Source: Sorex araneus
Lineage: Eukaryota; Chordata; Mammalia; Eulipotyphla; Soricidae
Length of the DNA: 64,000 bases
Reading direction: 5' to 3'
NCBI RefSeq assembly: GCF_027595985.1
Contig: NC_073306.1
Coordinates: forward strand, 83,005,599 to 83,069,598
Position numbers and translations under genes: made by a program. The stretch's first letter is position 1. Every line of letters starts with the position of its first letter. Shown piece by piece: positions 31,490-43,964 of the stretch. The notes under the pieces were generated by a model. It saw only the letters and a program-made list of their open reading frames with translations. It was not told the DNA's origin and ran no database searches.

Positions 31490-32880
31490 TATATATGCCA
31501 CAGTTCAAATAAATCTTCTCTTAATTAATAATTTATATTTTTTTGTTTAACAACTACTGTCTTTTTAGCCATGAAACTAGAACAGTGCTGCTTTACATAA
31601 AGTACGAAGTGTGGAAAAGGAACTCAGGGAAGTAGCAATAAAAAGAAGAAGTAGTGGTTAGTGGGTTGCTGAGAAATATGTCATAAGGTCACAATTTGAA
31701 AAATTGAAAATGAACATCTGCTTAAGTCTCTGGTTTCTTTCTTTCTCTCTCTCTCTTTCTCTTTTTTTGGCCAGGGCAGGTGGGGCAGTTCCAGGCAAAA
31801 GAAAGTAATCTGTGACAACTCTTCCACATGATTTTCATGGAAGGTTGACTTCCTTGTCAGTGTCCCAGCAGTTTACAAACACCTAAGCATGCTGCAAAAG
31901 GGTGATTCTGTCACCTGAGATTAAGGTAGCATTGACTCTTTTGCATTGATCACTTTTACTTTGCTCACTTGCCTGCTATTCTGCATGAATAGTGTCAACT
32001 CTAAAAGGGAGACTCTGTGCTGAGAAATGCAAATGATCGAGGAATACAAGCAAATCAAGGAGTCAATTGAAAGTCTGACCCTTGAAAGGGAAGGACAAGT
32101 TTTATAGGTGGTATATGGCAGGGATTAGCAGTGGACATATTTCAGAGAAATAAAGCCTGAAAGCATGCACACAGGTAATTATTACATAAGTCCATGATTC
32201 ATTGCCAGAATAAAGTAGTAGCATTGCATTTATTGTCTGTTTTCAATATTCAGCCCTGACGTTTAGCTTCAGCTCAGGTTAACCTGGCACCTCAAATATT
32301 TCTCAGATAGGATAATTTAGTCCTTAATACCTGATGAAAAGAAAAGCCACCAATAGAAATATGAAAAAGAGAAGTATCTTGTTCTTCATACAGCTTTTAA
32401 TCTACTGAAAGTGGGACTCGCATATATTCATAAAATTCTGACCACTCTTTCCACAAGAGGAGCACAGTCCAAAGTTCAACTTAATGTCCAACCTAATGTG
32501 ACCTTAAGTAGAAATGGAAATTTAATATGTAAAAAGTGCATGACTGGGAAACCTCAGCCCTAGCCCCAGAGGCTGCCTAACACCTCTGGGACCCTGCCTG
32601 CGCAAATCTCGTCTGCCCACTGCTCAGACATAGCAACCCATGTCAGCTGCTGCCAAATTAAACTGCTGCCAAACCAGGTGTACTGATGAGGCCTGGAAAC
32701 TGGTCTATTCTGCCCAGCCCCGGGGAGTCCTCAGCCCTAGCCAAAGTGGCCTCCCAGTACTTCGTGGATGCTAATGCAACAAAGAGACTGTTGTGCTCCA
32801 CCTTCAAATAGGTGATAGGAAATTGAGCCTTATTCAAATTGATAGGGGTCTTAATTCAGTACCAGAGTATTCCCATAAAA
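31490..32880. other. Intergenic sequence, nothing recognised
   Basis: Apart from a CT-rich tract at 31735-31768 I see no gene, SINE or L1 signature here. It is one of the longer repeat-poor intervals and could hold single-copy regulatory sequence. Confidence 0.5.
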
Positions 32881-32892
32881 GTTCTGAAATTA

Positions 32893-33064
32893 GGGGCCGG
32901 AGCGATAGCACAGCGGGTAGGGCGTTTGCCTTGCACGCGGCCGACCCGGGTTCGATCCCCGGCATCTCATATGGTCCCCCAAGCACTGCCAGGAGCAATT
33001 CCTGAGTGCAAAGCCAGGAGTAACCCCTGAGCATCGCTGGGTGTGACCCAAAAAGAAAAAAAAT
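32893..33064 (+). repeat. Type A SINE, best consensus-like copy
   Basis: The A box (TAGCACAGCGG) and B box (GGTTCGATCCC) are intact. It is flanked by GTTCTGAAATTA (32881-32892 and 33065-33076). The head is tRNA-like but it is a SINE, not a tRNA gene. Confidence 0.92.
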
Positions 33065-33294
33065 GTTCTGAAATTAAAAGGAAGCAATTCGATTTATATC
33101 TGCTCTGCTCTACAGAAGGTCTTTATATGTATGACCTTTCTGCAAAGGGAAAAGGAAACACCTGGTAAAGGAAGGACAAGTATAGTGACACCTGGTCATA
33201 GATAAAACTGGAAGTTAGAGTTAGGCAGTAGGAGACAGCTCTGAAAAAAATATTGATGGAAGCTTATTTATAAGCAAGTCTTTGGGCAGGCTCA

Positions 33295-33640
33295 GAACTC
33301 AATCTATTCCACTGGTCTCAGAGTTTATTCCCAGTCCAACATCGCACTGTTTTAATTACTAAAGCTTTATGATATAGTTTTAAAAAAGGGGAAAGAGATG
33401 GCCAACTTCTTTTTTTCTAGGATTACTTTGGCTTTTCAGGGATTTATTATTCCATATAAATATTAACAGAGTTTTATCTATGTCTTTTTTTTTCTTTTTT
33501 AGGTCACACCTGGCGATGCACAAGGGTTAGTCCTGGCTCATGCACTTAGGAATTACTCCTGGCGGTGCTCGGGGGACCATAAGGGATGCTGGGAATTGAA
33601 ACTGGGTTGGCTGCGAGCAAGGCAAATGCCCTAAATTAAA
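33295..33640 (-). repeat. Antisense L1 ORF2 fragment plus antisense type A SINE
   Basis: 33295-33480 is reversed L1 ('ctattccactggtctcagagtttattcccagtcc'), and 33487-33632 is a reversed SINE ('ggtcacacctggcgatgcacaagggttag'). Confidence 0.65.
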
Positions 33641-34079
33641 GTCTTAACATTGGAGAGGAAAAAGGAAAAAAAATATCAGAGTCCACTGAACAGCTCTGAG
33701 GAATTTTGTTCAAATTGTAGTGTATATATTCAACATCCCACAGAGTTGAATAGCATGGCCCTGGATTCAGTAAATCTGGTTTACAACAGAAATAATAATT
33801 AATTAATCTAAAATGCTATCAATTCCAGCTTTAATGGAAACCAATGAATCTGAATTTCTATAAATAAAGCACAAGAAATTGTGTTAATTTAAATTTATTT
33901 TCTGATGCAAATACATAGTTAGATTTGGACCATAAGGGCTAATTAGGGAAAGTTACAATAATTTAAAAAGTACTTGAAATAGCTATTTTTTCAAGAAGGA
34001 TCTACAGGTGGCCAAGATGTACATGAAAAGGTACTCAACTTCAAAAATGAACAGGGAAATTACATTGAAATCACAATGA

Positions 34080-34250
34080 AGGGCCGGAGTGATAGTACAA
34101 CAGGTAAGGTGTTTGCCTTGCATGCACCAACCCAAGTTTAATCCCCTGTATCCCATATGGTCCCCCAAGCACCACCAGGAGTGATTCCTTAGTGCAGAAC
34201 CAAAAATAACACCTGAGCACTGCTGGGTGTGTTCCAAAAACCAGAAAAAA
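34080..34250 (+). repeat. Type A SINE
   Basis: The copy has 'agggccggagtgatagtacaacaggtaagg' and 'tcccatatggtcccccaagcaccaccaggagtgatt', with an imperfect target repeat (aatcacaatga) on both sides. Confidence 0.85.
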
Positions 34251-34639
34251 ATCACAATGAAATATTACCACCAACCTGTAAGAAGAGCTACTGTCCAAAA
34301 AGAAGAAATAGAACCAAGATGGATGAAAGGGCTGAAGCTCATGGTTTGCATGCAGGAATCCTAGATTAGATCTCTATCTATCTGAACTATCCCAAGCACT
34401 GCAAGGAATTGTAATGCTGAGGTACTTGCAATGAACATCCTGAATCCAACTAGGATTCAAAATAAATAAAACAAAAAAGATAAGAAAGAACAAGTACTGA
34501 TGAAGATATGAAGAAAAAGAAATGCAAACTATGAAGCCACTATGAAAAGCATAGTGGATTTCTTTAAAAATTGAAAATAAAAATGCTGTATCGTAGAGCA
34601 ATACCATTCTGGGTAATTATCAGAAGAAATTAAAAGCAC

Positions 34640-34960
34640 TAACTCCAAAAAATATCTGAGCCCAACATTCATGGCAGCATTAATCACAACAGCTAAGACA
34701 AATATCTGTTCATGGATGAATGAATAGAGAAGCTGCAGATAAATCTTGAGAACATTAGGCTAAATGAAATAACTCAGGCAGAAAATGACAAATACATATG
34801 ATCTCACTTACATGTGCAATCTAAAACAATCTAAAACAAAAACTTACAAAGAACATACATGTAAATACCAGAGGAAGAGGTAGATAAAATGGGTGAAGAT
34901 GACGGAAAGGCACAACTTCCAATTAACAATAAACCAAATACATAAACTTGGGGATGTACA
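34640..34960 (+). repeat. Sense L1 3' fragment, old
   Basis: The segment 'gcagcattaatcacaacagctaagacaaatatctgttcatggatgaatg' reads as the sense L1 ORF2 end. Confidence 0.6.
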
Positions 34961-34984
34961 TGACAACTCTATTTTGTTGTTTTT

Positions 34985-35160
34985 GTTGTTGTCATTATTT
35001 GGGGGCCACATCTGTCAGTGATCAGGGGTTACTGTTGGCTTTGCACTAATAATTCACTCCTGGCAGGATCTGGGGACCACATAGGATGCTGGGGATCAAA
35101 CCCAGGTCAGCTGTGTGCAAGGCAAGAACCTTCCCCTCTGTACTATGGTTCCAGTCCATA
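34985..35160 (-). repeat. Type A SINE, antisense
   Basis: The copy runs from 'gggggccacatctgtcagtgatcaggggttactgttgg' to 'ctatggttccagtcc'. Confidence 0.7.
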
Positions 35161-35289
35161 GCAATATTCACTGCATATTTGAAAGTTGCCAAGAAAGTAG
35201 ACATTAAAATTCTCATCATACACATATATCACCACTTAAAAGTGGTTATTGGTGATGACTAGATTAATTGTGGTGATCACTTCACAGTA

Positions 35290-35540
35290 GCATTGTAGCA
35301 CTGTCGTCCCTTTGTTCATCGATTTGCTCAAGCGGGCACCAGTAACATCTCCATTGTGAGACTTGTTACTGTTTTTAGCATATCGAATATGCCATGACTT
35401 GCCAGACTCTGCCGTGCGGGCAGGATACTCTTGGTAGCTTGCTGGGCTCTCCAAGAGGGATGGAAGAATTAAACCCAGGTTGGCCTTATGCAAGACAAAT
35501 GCCCTACCTGCTGTGCAATCGCTCCAGTCCATTTCACAGT
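35290..35540 (-). repeat. Type B SINE, antisense
   Basis: The copy runs from 'tagcactgtcgtccctttgttcatcgatttgctcaagcgggcacc' to 'gcaatcgctccagtcc'. Confidence 0.85.
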
Positions 35541-35544
35541 ATGA

Positions 35545-36990
35545 TAAAATATTAAATCATTACATCACACACAAATAAGTGAAATTAATATTTCATATGT
35601 CAAATATAGTGCAATAAAAATAACAGTAAACAGTAAATGTTGCTTGTCATGTATCCCAAACTATTATCCTTTTTTAGCAAACATTAACAATTTAGTCTTA
35701 ATTTGAGAGGTAATATCCCTAGTTTTGCTGCCCATACTTTACAGATTCAGAAATAAAGACACAGGAAGGTTATTTAACTTACCTAAAAGGAATAGAAGCA
35801 GGCTAAGGAGATGGTGCTCAAATCTCACACTCTGATGCATCACCTTAAAGACACCAAGATTGACAGAAGTTGAGTGGCTCACTTAGATAACTCAGCCAGA
35901 GAGATCATTGAATTTTCCAAGGAGAAAGCACCTGCTATATGCCCTTGAAAAGACAGGCATTTCACATTTTTCATTTATTCCACTAACATATATTGAACAC
36001 TGAGTCTGTTCTATGTACCATGCCAGAAATGAGAGAAACACTGGGCAGACTCAGAAACCTACTGCCGAAGAGACCATATGTCCTGTGTCCTGTGAAATAT
36101 GCTTATCTGAATTGTCAACCTCTGAGCAGGGGGCCTTTCAAAGCTTAATCTACCGCTACCTCATATAAGTGGGCTCATTATATCCTAAACCTATTCTAGA
36201 GTTTCCTCTTGACTGACACTAATTCTTAGCATTTCAGGAAAACATGGTGGAGTTAACTCCACAGGCAAGGCCTTTTATCTTACCTGCATCTACATGTTGG
36301 CCCATTCATTCAACATTAATTGTACATGTACAATGTGTTAAGAAATTTTGCATTTTGGCTTACTTATAACTCAAAATGAAAAACTTGAGAATGACTCAAT
36401 AAAATTTTAGGCAAGTCACATTCTACTCCCCTTTCTTGGGATTAAGTATATTCTGACATTTAATTCCCACTTTGTCAAATTTTAGCTTAAATATCATTAT
36501 CTCTGAAAAATCTCACTGGTCTCTATTTTATCTCACCTGCAGAAATAACCATAAAAAAACACAATTTCTGGTAATACTAACAGTTAATCCTTAACATAAA
36601 ATTGCTATGTACTAGCCACTGTTCTAAGTGAAAACCGATTGTCTACTTATAAAAGAAATGACACAGAAGGGTAAAAACATTAGCAAAGGTGACACATCTA
36701 GTTTTGAACCCAGAATCTATTAAAAATGTCACATACGTACATATATATGTATGAGAGCAAGTGAGTGAGTGAGAGAGAGAGAAGGAGAGAGAGAGAAAGA
36801 GAGAGAGAGAATTGGTGTGTATATGCTTTTGAACTCCCAAGTTGTTATCAGAGAGCCCTAGGTCACTTTCTGTGAGTCTTAGCCAACCAGCCCATCAGTT
36901 CAATGTAAGGATGCTTCTCCAGCCCTGTGGCACTAGGGAATACCTGGGCCACTCTGTGGTACTCAGGAGGTCATGTGTTGCTTTGGTCCA
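35545..36990. other. Intergenic sequence, mostly unassigned
   Basis: No gene is seen. It contains a GA-rich microsatellite at 36752-36812. The rest looks single-copy. Confidence 0.5.
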
Positions 36991-37070
36991 GGTTTGTCAC
37001 CTGCCCTGACCCCTATACTAAATCCCTGTGCCCTAGAACTATATATATATATAGTTTTATATATATATAT

Positions 37071-37100
37071 AAAAGCAATATATATATATATATTGCTTTT
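37071..37100. repeat. 30-bp perfect palindrome at a SINE border
   Basis: AAAAGCAATA, a TA run and TATTGCTTTT form an exact self-complementary sequence. The right half doubles as the reversed tail of the antisense type A SINE that follows. Confidence 0.85.
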
Positions 37101-37258
37101 CAGGTCACACCTGAGGATACATAGGGATTACTCCTGGCTCTGCACTCAAGAATTACCCCTGGCGGTGCTCAGGGGACCATATGGGATGCTGGAAATAGAA
37201 CCTAGGTTGACCGCGATCAAGGCAAACGCCTTACCTGCTGTGCTATTGCTCCAGCCCC
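37097..37258 (-). repeat. Type A SINE, antisense
   Basis: The copy runs from 'ttcaggtcacacctgaggatacatagggattactcctgg' to 'ctattgctccagcccc'. 37260-37660 is AT-rich with nothing recognised. Confidence 0.85.
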
Positions 37259-37664
37259 TAGAACAATATTTATGATGTATTTTGGGATACGAAAAGAGTA
37301 TACTACATTAAATACATAACAAAAATTCATGTTAATTAATGTATATGCACCTAATTGTATCCCATTTTTTTCCTGGTGGTGTAAACCTTCTTTCACTCAG
37401 AGTTGGAATCTCCTTCAAACCTTCTTGGCTAGCAGCAATATACAAAGACATCTTTGAATCTGACAATATAATTTCAAGGCATGTCAGAATACAAGCTTTA
37501 TTTAGAGTCCACGTTTGATTAAACTAGGTGTAATAGAATCTTTATATTATAAAAATATTCTAATACATGAAGGAATCTAAGAGCATAAAGATGTTCTTTG
37601 TATTATTATCAATTTTCAAAGAATCAAATAAAATGTATAAAAAATTAACATTTAAATTTTTTCA

Positions 37665-37816
37665 GGGCCAGAGTGATAGTACAGTGAGTAGGACATTTGC
37701 CTTGCCAACCCTGATTCAATCTTGGCATCCCATATGGTCCCCTGAGCACTGTCAAGAGTAGTTCCTGAGTGCAGAGCCAGGAATAACTCCTGAACAACAC
37801 TGGGTGTGACCAAAAA
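37665..37816 (+). repeat. Type A SINE next to an antisense composite
   Basis: 'cagggccagagtgatagtacagtgagtagg' to 'gggtgtgaccaaaaaa'. It ends directly at the ATC repeat of the element on its right. Confidence 0.75.
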
Positions 37817-38490
37817 AGTCATCATGATCATGATCATGATCATCGTCATTATCATCATCATCATCATCATCATCCAATTGATCATTGAATTTCTCAAGTG
37901 ATCTCAGTAACGTCGCCATTTGTCCTAGCCCTGAGATTTTACAAGCCTCTCTTTACTCATCCTTCCCAACGATGCCACATTGGAGGCCCTTTCAGGGCCA
38001 GGGGAATGAGATCCAGCATTGTTACGGGTTTTGGCATATGAATACACCATGGGGAGTTTGCGAGGCTCTCCCATGTGGGCAGGAAACTCCTGGTGGCTTG
38101 CCAGGTTCTCCAAGAGGGAGGACTAGGCTATAAGATGTCATGGCCGCACGCTTCTGGGAGCTTGGTTTTAAGTCTCTGGATGTTGGCCATTGGTGGGATT
38201 ACACGGCACCAGGGGCAGTCCCTGGGTGTGACCACCTAGCTACTGGAAAATGGGAAATCTGGGTGGAAGAGGCCCAGTCCTGATCCGAGCAGACTTGGAG
38301 GTCTCAGCCCAGGTTCCCACACACCTGGGTTCCTTTGCTGGTACCTTCATGCGTGAGGCTCGTCCGAACGTGTGGAGAGGGGCCTTGAACATGGCTGTGG
38401 CTAGGCTCCGGAGGTCTTTGGCTGAGGGAGCTCTGCTTGAGGTGGGAGGGAAACTGGAGCCCACCCCCTCCAAGGGGCCCCTGGAAAGAA
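37817..38490 (-). repeat. Type C composite SINE, antisense, with ATC repeat
   Basis: It begins with an ATC/ATGATC repeat (37817-37876) and continues with the full reversed composite as far as 'ggaaactggagcccaccccctccaaggggcccc'. Confidence 0.8.
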
Positions 38491-38944
38491 AGCAAGAGAC
38501 TCTTGCCCAAAAAAGTAAAAAAAATATATTTTTATTCAAAGTATCAGTGTGGGGAGAGGAGAGATAAGACAGTTGATAAAGAACTTGTCTTATAGGCTGG
38601 TTTGATCTTGGTTTGATCTTCAGCACCACCAAAGTAGGAGTAGTCTTTGAGCATAGAGCTAGGAGTAATTTCTACATACTGCCAGATATAAACAAAAAAT
38701 GCCAAATGAAAATAGAGTTTCAGTGTAGATTTGTGTTGGCCTATAGAGCTAATAACTGGTGAAAATCTTCAGAGCCTGGTTTTAGACTTCTGATCTGGTA
38801 TCTGATATTTTTCATCCCCTGACAGAATTGTTTTAGGGATCTGTGGATCTGGCATTGGGCAAACTTAAGAGATGTGATTTTGTTCTGACTTGGCCAGGTT
38901 TTGAGCAAAACAATCTGTATGTTCAGAAAGACAGAAGAGTAAGA

Positions 38945-40695
38945 TTTTGGCTATTGTGAACAGTGCTGCAAAGAACATTTAGGTACAGATGTCATTTCTA
39001 CTGTTCTTTTTTTCATCCTTGGGATACATTCCCAGAAGTGGTATTGCGGGGTCATATGGAAGCTCAATTTATAGTTTTTGAAGGACTGTCCATATTGTTT
39101 TCCAGAAAGGCTGGACTAATTGGTATTCCCACCAACAGTGAAAGAGCATCTCTTTTTCCCCACATCCATGCCAGCACCGGTTGCTTTTGTTATTTTGAAT
39201 GTATGCCAATCTCTGTGGTGTGAGATGATACCTCCTTGTTGTTTTGATTTGCATCTCCCTGATGATTAGAGATGTGGAGCATTTTTTCATGTGCCTTTTG
39301 GCCATTTGTATTTCTTTTTTGAGGAAATTTCTGTTCATTTCTTCTCCCCATTTTTTGAAGCTAAAAGCATCCTTAAGGATGAAACAGCACTGACTAAGCA
39401 AGTGGAAACAAACATAAAAAATGAGAGTACATCAAACTAAGAAGCTTCTGCACTTCAAAAGAAACAGGGACCAAAATACAGAAAGAGCCCACAGAATGGG
39501 AAAGAATATTTACCCAATACCCACCTGATAAGGGATTAATATCCAGGATATACAAGACACTAGTAGAATTGTATATTTTCCCTTTCTGAAGTCACTCTCA
39601 AGACCACCAATCTTAAAGAACCCCTAATGGAAGAAGTTGGAATAATTTGAGAAACAGAATCAGGTAATGTTGAATTATATTGGATAGTTATTCAAAGAAT
39701 AAAACAAATATTGAACTTAGGATAAGCTAATGGGATATTGGCATAGAGTGATTGAGATGTCCACAGTGTTTTTCAAAGAAATAGGTTGTACAGATTACGA
39801 TTTAAAAAGAAGTAACGTGCAGTCGCCGCTTCTGCAGACTGGTTCAGCCCTTTTGGAAAACAATATGAACGTTTCTCAAAAAATTAGAAAGTGAGCTCCC
39901 ATTTGACCCAGCAATACCATCTCTGGGGATATATCCCGGAGAAGAAAAAAGTATAGTTGAAATGACATCTGCACTTATATGTTCATCGCAGCACTGTTTA
40001 CAATAGCCAGAATCTGGAAAAATCCCGAGTGACCGAGAACAGATGACTGGTTAAAGAAACTTTGGTACATCTAAACAATGGAATACTATGCAGCTGTTAG
40101 AAAACATGAAGTCATGAACTTTGCATATAAGTGGATCAATATGGAAAGTATGCTAAGTGAAATGACTCAGAAAGAGAGAGATAGACATAGAAAGATTGCA
40201 CTCATCTGTGGAATATAAAATAACAGAGTAGGAGACTAGCACCCAAGAATAGTAAAAATAAGTACCAGGACATTGGCTCCATGGCTTGGAAGCTGGCCTC
40301 ACATGCTGGGGGAAAAGGCAGCTCAGTTAGAGAAGGGAACACCAAGTAAAATGGGGTTGGAGGACCCGCTCGGGAAGGGAGATGTGTGCTAAAAGTAGAC
40401 TATAGATTGAACACGATGGCCACTCAGCACCCCTGTTGAACCACAACACCCAAAAGGAAAGAGAGAACAAAGGGGAATGCCCTGCCACAGAGGCAGGGTG
40501 GAGCGGGAGGGGGGGAATGGGTTTGGGGGGTGGGAGGGATACTGGGTTCATTGGTGGTGGAGAATGGACACTGGTGGAGGGATGGGTGCTCAAACATTGT
40601 ATGAGGGAAACACAAGCACGAAAATGTATAAATCTGTGACTGTACCCTCATGGTGATTCACTAATTAAAAAATAAATGAATTCAATAAAAAAAGA
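38945..40695 (+). mobile_element. LINE-1 cluster in mixed orientation
   Basis: 38945-39362 is reversed ORF2 (minus-strand remnant with [19 protein letters not shown]). 39365-39575 and 39820-40695 are sense ORF2/3' UTR ending in AATAAATGAATTCAATAAAAAAAG. The head-to-head arrangement fits twin-priming or two insertions. It is not coding-competent. Confidence 0.7.
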
Positions 40696-40730
40696 ATAAA
40701 ACAAATATGCATGAATCCAAAGTGATATAA

Positions 40731-40940
40731 AAGGAAGGAAGGAAGGAAGGAAGGAAGGAAGGAAGGAAGGAAGGAAGGAAGGAAGGAAGGAAGGAAGGAA
40801 GGAAGGAAGAAAGGAAGGAAGGAAGGAAGGAAGGAAGGAAGGAAGGGAGGGAGGGAGGGAGGGAAGAAGGAAGTGAGGGAGGAAGGGAGGGAAGAAGGAA
40901 GTGAGGGAGGAAGGGAGGGAGGGAGGAAGGAAGTGTGGGA
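40731..40940 (+). repeat. Purine-only GGAA/GGGA tract
   Basis: About 200 bp of (GGAA)n passing into GGGA/GGAAG variants with no pyrimidine for long stretches. It starts about 40 bp after the L1 tail and about 3.2 kb before FCRL4 exon 1. Confidence 0.95.
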
Positions 40941-40959
40941 GGGAGATGTGCACAAGCTC

Positions 40960-42780
40960 ATGGGAAATTTAATAAAGAAGTAAGTGAGTAGAGCGGATAC
41001 CTCCTTACAGAGGTGAAACTTCCTGAATGTGGCAGGGCTTAGTGAAATACTTCCAAACCACAGGATATGGAAGGACATAGAAACTTACAATTCATAATGC
41101 TGCAAGTTCTGCTTTAGCTAAGTGATCAAGAGAAAAAGTACTTGTAAAGAGTGATGGGGCTACTACTAACTCTTGACACAATATGATCAGAAATACAATC
41201 CACTTATGTTCTTTCTGAAAACCCATTGCTACAGTCCAATCATGAGAAAAACAACAAACTCAGATGGAAGATATCACAAAAATATCCTACCAGTGCCCTT
41301 CAAAAGGTCATGAAAACCAGCAAAGTCGGAGAACTTGTCACAGACCAGAGAAAGTAAGGAGAGGAATGTGAGGAGAGGGAGGCAAGTGTAATCAGGTATT
41401 TTACATGGGATATTGAGAGAGAAAAATTATATTCATGAGAAAATTGGTGAACTCTGAATAAAATAAGGACTTAGTGATCAATCTTAGTTTTTGAATTTTG
41501 GCAAATGTAACACTATGATATGAAATGAGGAAACTGACATTGAGGAAATTGACATTGAGGAATTAAAGTTAGGAAGTACTTAGAAATCTAGATTATTTTA
41601 GCACTTTGTCTATAATCTAGTTATTTTGAAATTTAAATTCTGAAATACAGAGCTTTAAATGCTTTTCTTCATATATGAAAAAGATTTTTCATTTTTTTAT
41701 TGTCACTACATATGAGTATTATTTTACCCGATTAATTGAAAATCTGAACATTGTCCCTGATCCCTGACAAGTCAAGCAGTAAACTGTGGTATTTTCTATT
41801 TATAGCTGGAAGGAACCAGTTTTGAGAACAAACTACAGTTCTGACACCAGTCACTGAGACAGTGATGTGACTTAAATGCAGCAATAAAATTTCTAAGCAT
41901 CATATACACTATTAAAATTTTTATGCAGTGGTTGTAAACATAACTTTTTTGTGTGTTTAACATAATATATAATAACATAAATTTAAACTTGTTCTTTGGT
42001 AATTTGAATTCATTCATCAACAAAATTGATTCTCAGAACAAGGAAATATAAAACATGGTTTTAACTTTCCTGCAACCCTTAGTTATTATTTTAGTTATTA
42101 ACATATATGAAACACTCTTGGTAATAGAATACTGCATCAGTAATAAAATATGTTCCAGTTCATAATCATAAAATAAAAATAGAGACTTATTGAGTTCTTA
42201 TTCTGTACCATGAGTACATAGGCAAAGCTACGATTCCTAAGTCATTCATAAGCACATTGAGATCTCCTTAAAGTACATAGTATTTTTACCACCTGTTTTC
42301 ACCAGTGATGAGGCTAAGGCATCAAGAAGCCAAACACCTGACTGAAATCTCATAATCAAGAAGAAGCAGTGTCATCAACATAACGCCTTGTTCTTGAGGT
42401 AGCTGAAAAGAGAGAGGTTGCCAGACCAGGTGACAAAGTACCTAGGTGTTATTGACACTATACCTAGGTGTACTAGATTGTGCCCAGGTCCACGATGATC
42501 CTTAACATATATGAGAGTCTTGAAAGGAAATGTGTTTTATTCATCTTATTCTGCTACTAAAGCATGGGCATTTCTTGCAACTTATTTGATGTTCAATCCC
42601 TAGAAAATGAAAGAGACTATAATGAATCTATAGAAAATGGTTGTTATATAAATATAAATAAATAAAGGCCACAAGACTCAAAACTCTTCCGTGCCTGTTC
42701 CCCTCCCCACCCTGGGAGGATCCAGGGTCATTTTTTCACAGCTGAGGTGAGGATGGTATTGTTGAGGATAACGTTCTATT
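40960..42780. other. Intergenic sequence, nothing recognised
   Basis: AT-rich, apparently single-copy sequence without a gene-like frame. Confidence 0.5.
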
Positions 42781-42784
42781 TCTG

Positions 42785-42935
42785 GGGGCTGAAGACATAG
42801 TAAGTACAGTGGGTAGGCTGCTTACCTTGCATGGTTCAATTCCTGACACCCCATATGATCCCCCAAGCCTTACCAGGAGAAATCCCTGAGCACAGAGTAC
42901 TGATGGATGTGCCTTCCTCTCAAACAAAATAAAAC
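42785..42935 (+). repeat. Type A SINE, diverged
   Basis: 'ggggctgaagacatagtaagtacagtgggtaggc' and 'ccatatgatcccccaagccttaccaggag'. 42940-43836 has no recognised element apart from a short A/T tract near 43190. Confidence 0.65.
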
Positions 42936-43836
42936 TTTCTACTTCTGTCCGTGCATGTCTCTCATTCCTGAAATAATATATTTTCAACTTGACTGAGTTT
43001 CCCCAGGAGAACCTCTCCTGGTTCCCCAGAGCAGGGTCAGAGTTTCCTCCTGTAAAAAGGGACTGGCAGGCCCTTTTTACCTTGTTTTGGGCTTCCTCTT
43101 GATTCTTTAATCTATCCCACCAAAATGATAGTTTATTGATTCTGGCTGACCATGATACACCTTGCACTGGGAATGCGTCTTTTTTAAAAAAAAAAATTTT
43201 TTTTTTATTGAGGCAATGTGTCTTACATAGTTGTAGAGTCAGTATGTATTATCAAGATATTCTTGAAGAAATTTAAAATTTTACATTTAAGTTCTAGTAC
43301 CCTAATATTTTTATGATTCATTTTCCAGTAAAACCCTGCCGGGGCTATAACATACTCATCAATACGTCTCCTACTCAGATCAAAGCTTGTCTTTTCCTCC
43401 GTGACAGATGAGTCAAGTTATTTTCATAAGTGCTAGACAGGTTATGTGATGTGTTACGGGTCAGTGAGTTCATACTATATAGTCTCCTGGAGATGGTAGG
43501 GACCAGAACACAGCTCTTCTGCATTGGACTAGAAGGTCTCCAACTCTGGAGTGGTTCAGATACATCCTTGGATTGTGTGAGTATCGACAGGATTGTGGCC
43601 TTGCCTGAAATCTAGAGGGAGAAAATCATCATATTATTGTGGTCTGGTATAGATTGTGGTTTCCTAGAATGATAGAGGCTATAAGCTTCTGAAAATATAA
43701 AGACTAATGTCACCAGGAGCTATTCAACATATGAAGATGTCAGACCAGTAATTAAATAACTCCATAAATATGGACTTTTATCACTGGGGATTCTCTTACT
43801 GTGGGTAACAGGCTACTAGGCATTTAAAGATTCTTC

Positions 43837-43848
43837 TACTTCCCCTTT
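43837..43848 (-). promoter_or_regulatory. PU.1/Spi-B-like Ets motif upstream of FCRL4
   Basis: Read on the minus strand this is AAAGGGGAAGTA, close to the AAAGAGGAAGTG consensus of PU.1 and Spi-B. It sits about 120 bp before the FCRL4 ATG. A single motif match is weak evidence; it is plausible because FCRL genes are B-cell expressed. Confidence 0.35.
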
Positions 43849-43859
43849 AACTTCATTAA

Positions 43860-43964
43860 GGTGGCCAGCTACACTCATAGAAACATTTTACTGAACTTTT
43901 CAGCACTGGCAACCGTCCTGAATCCAGAGAAATGCATCCTTGCAGTCTACCAAAGCAGGATTCA
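43860..43964 (+). promoter_or_regulatory. FCRL4: Presumed FCRL4 5' UTR / proximal promoter region
   Basis: This single-copy-looking sequence lies directly before the FCRL4 start codon. No TATA box is evident at a convincing distance. The transcription start cannot be fixed from sequence alone. Confidence 0.4.

Noticed and set aside
32893..32970. tRNA-like sequences with A and B boxes, here and in every other type A or B SINE copy
   Set aside because: They are SINE heads: repeated many times, followed by a common SINE body and A-rich or repeat tail, flanked by target duplications, and without a proper tRNA 3' half.
37817..37876. Short regular repeats that might suggest a CRISPR-like array
   Set aside because: They are trinucleotide/hexanucleotide microsatellite tails without unique spacers, in a mammalian genome.
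40648..41078. Leu/Pro/Ser-rich minus-strand frames of 101-137 codons
   Set aside because: They are translations of the GGAA/GGGA microsatellite.
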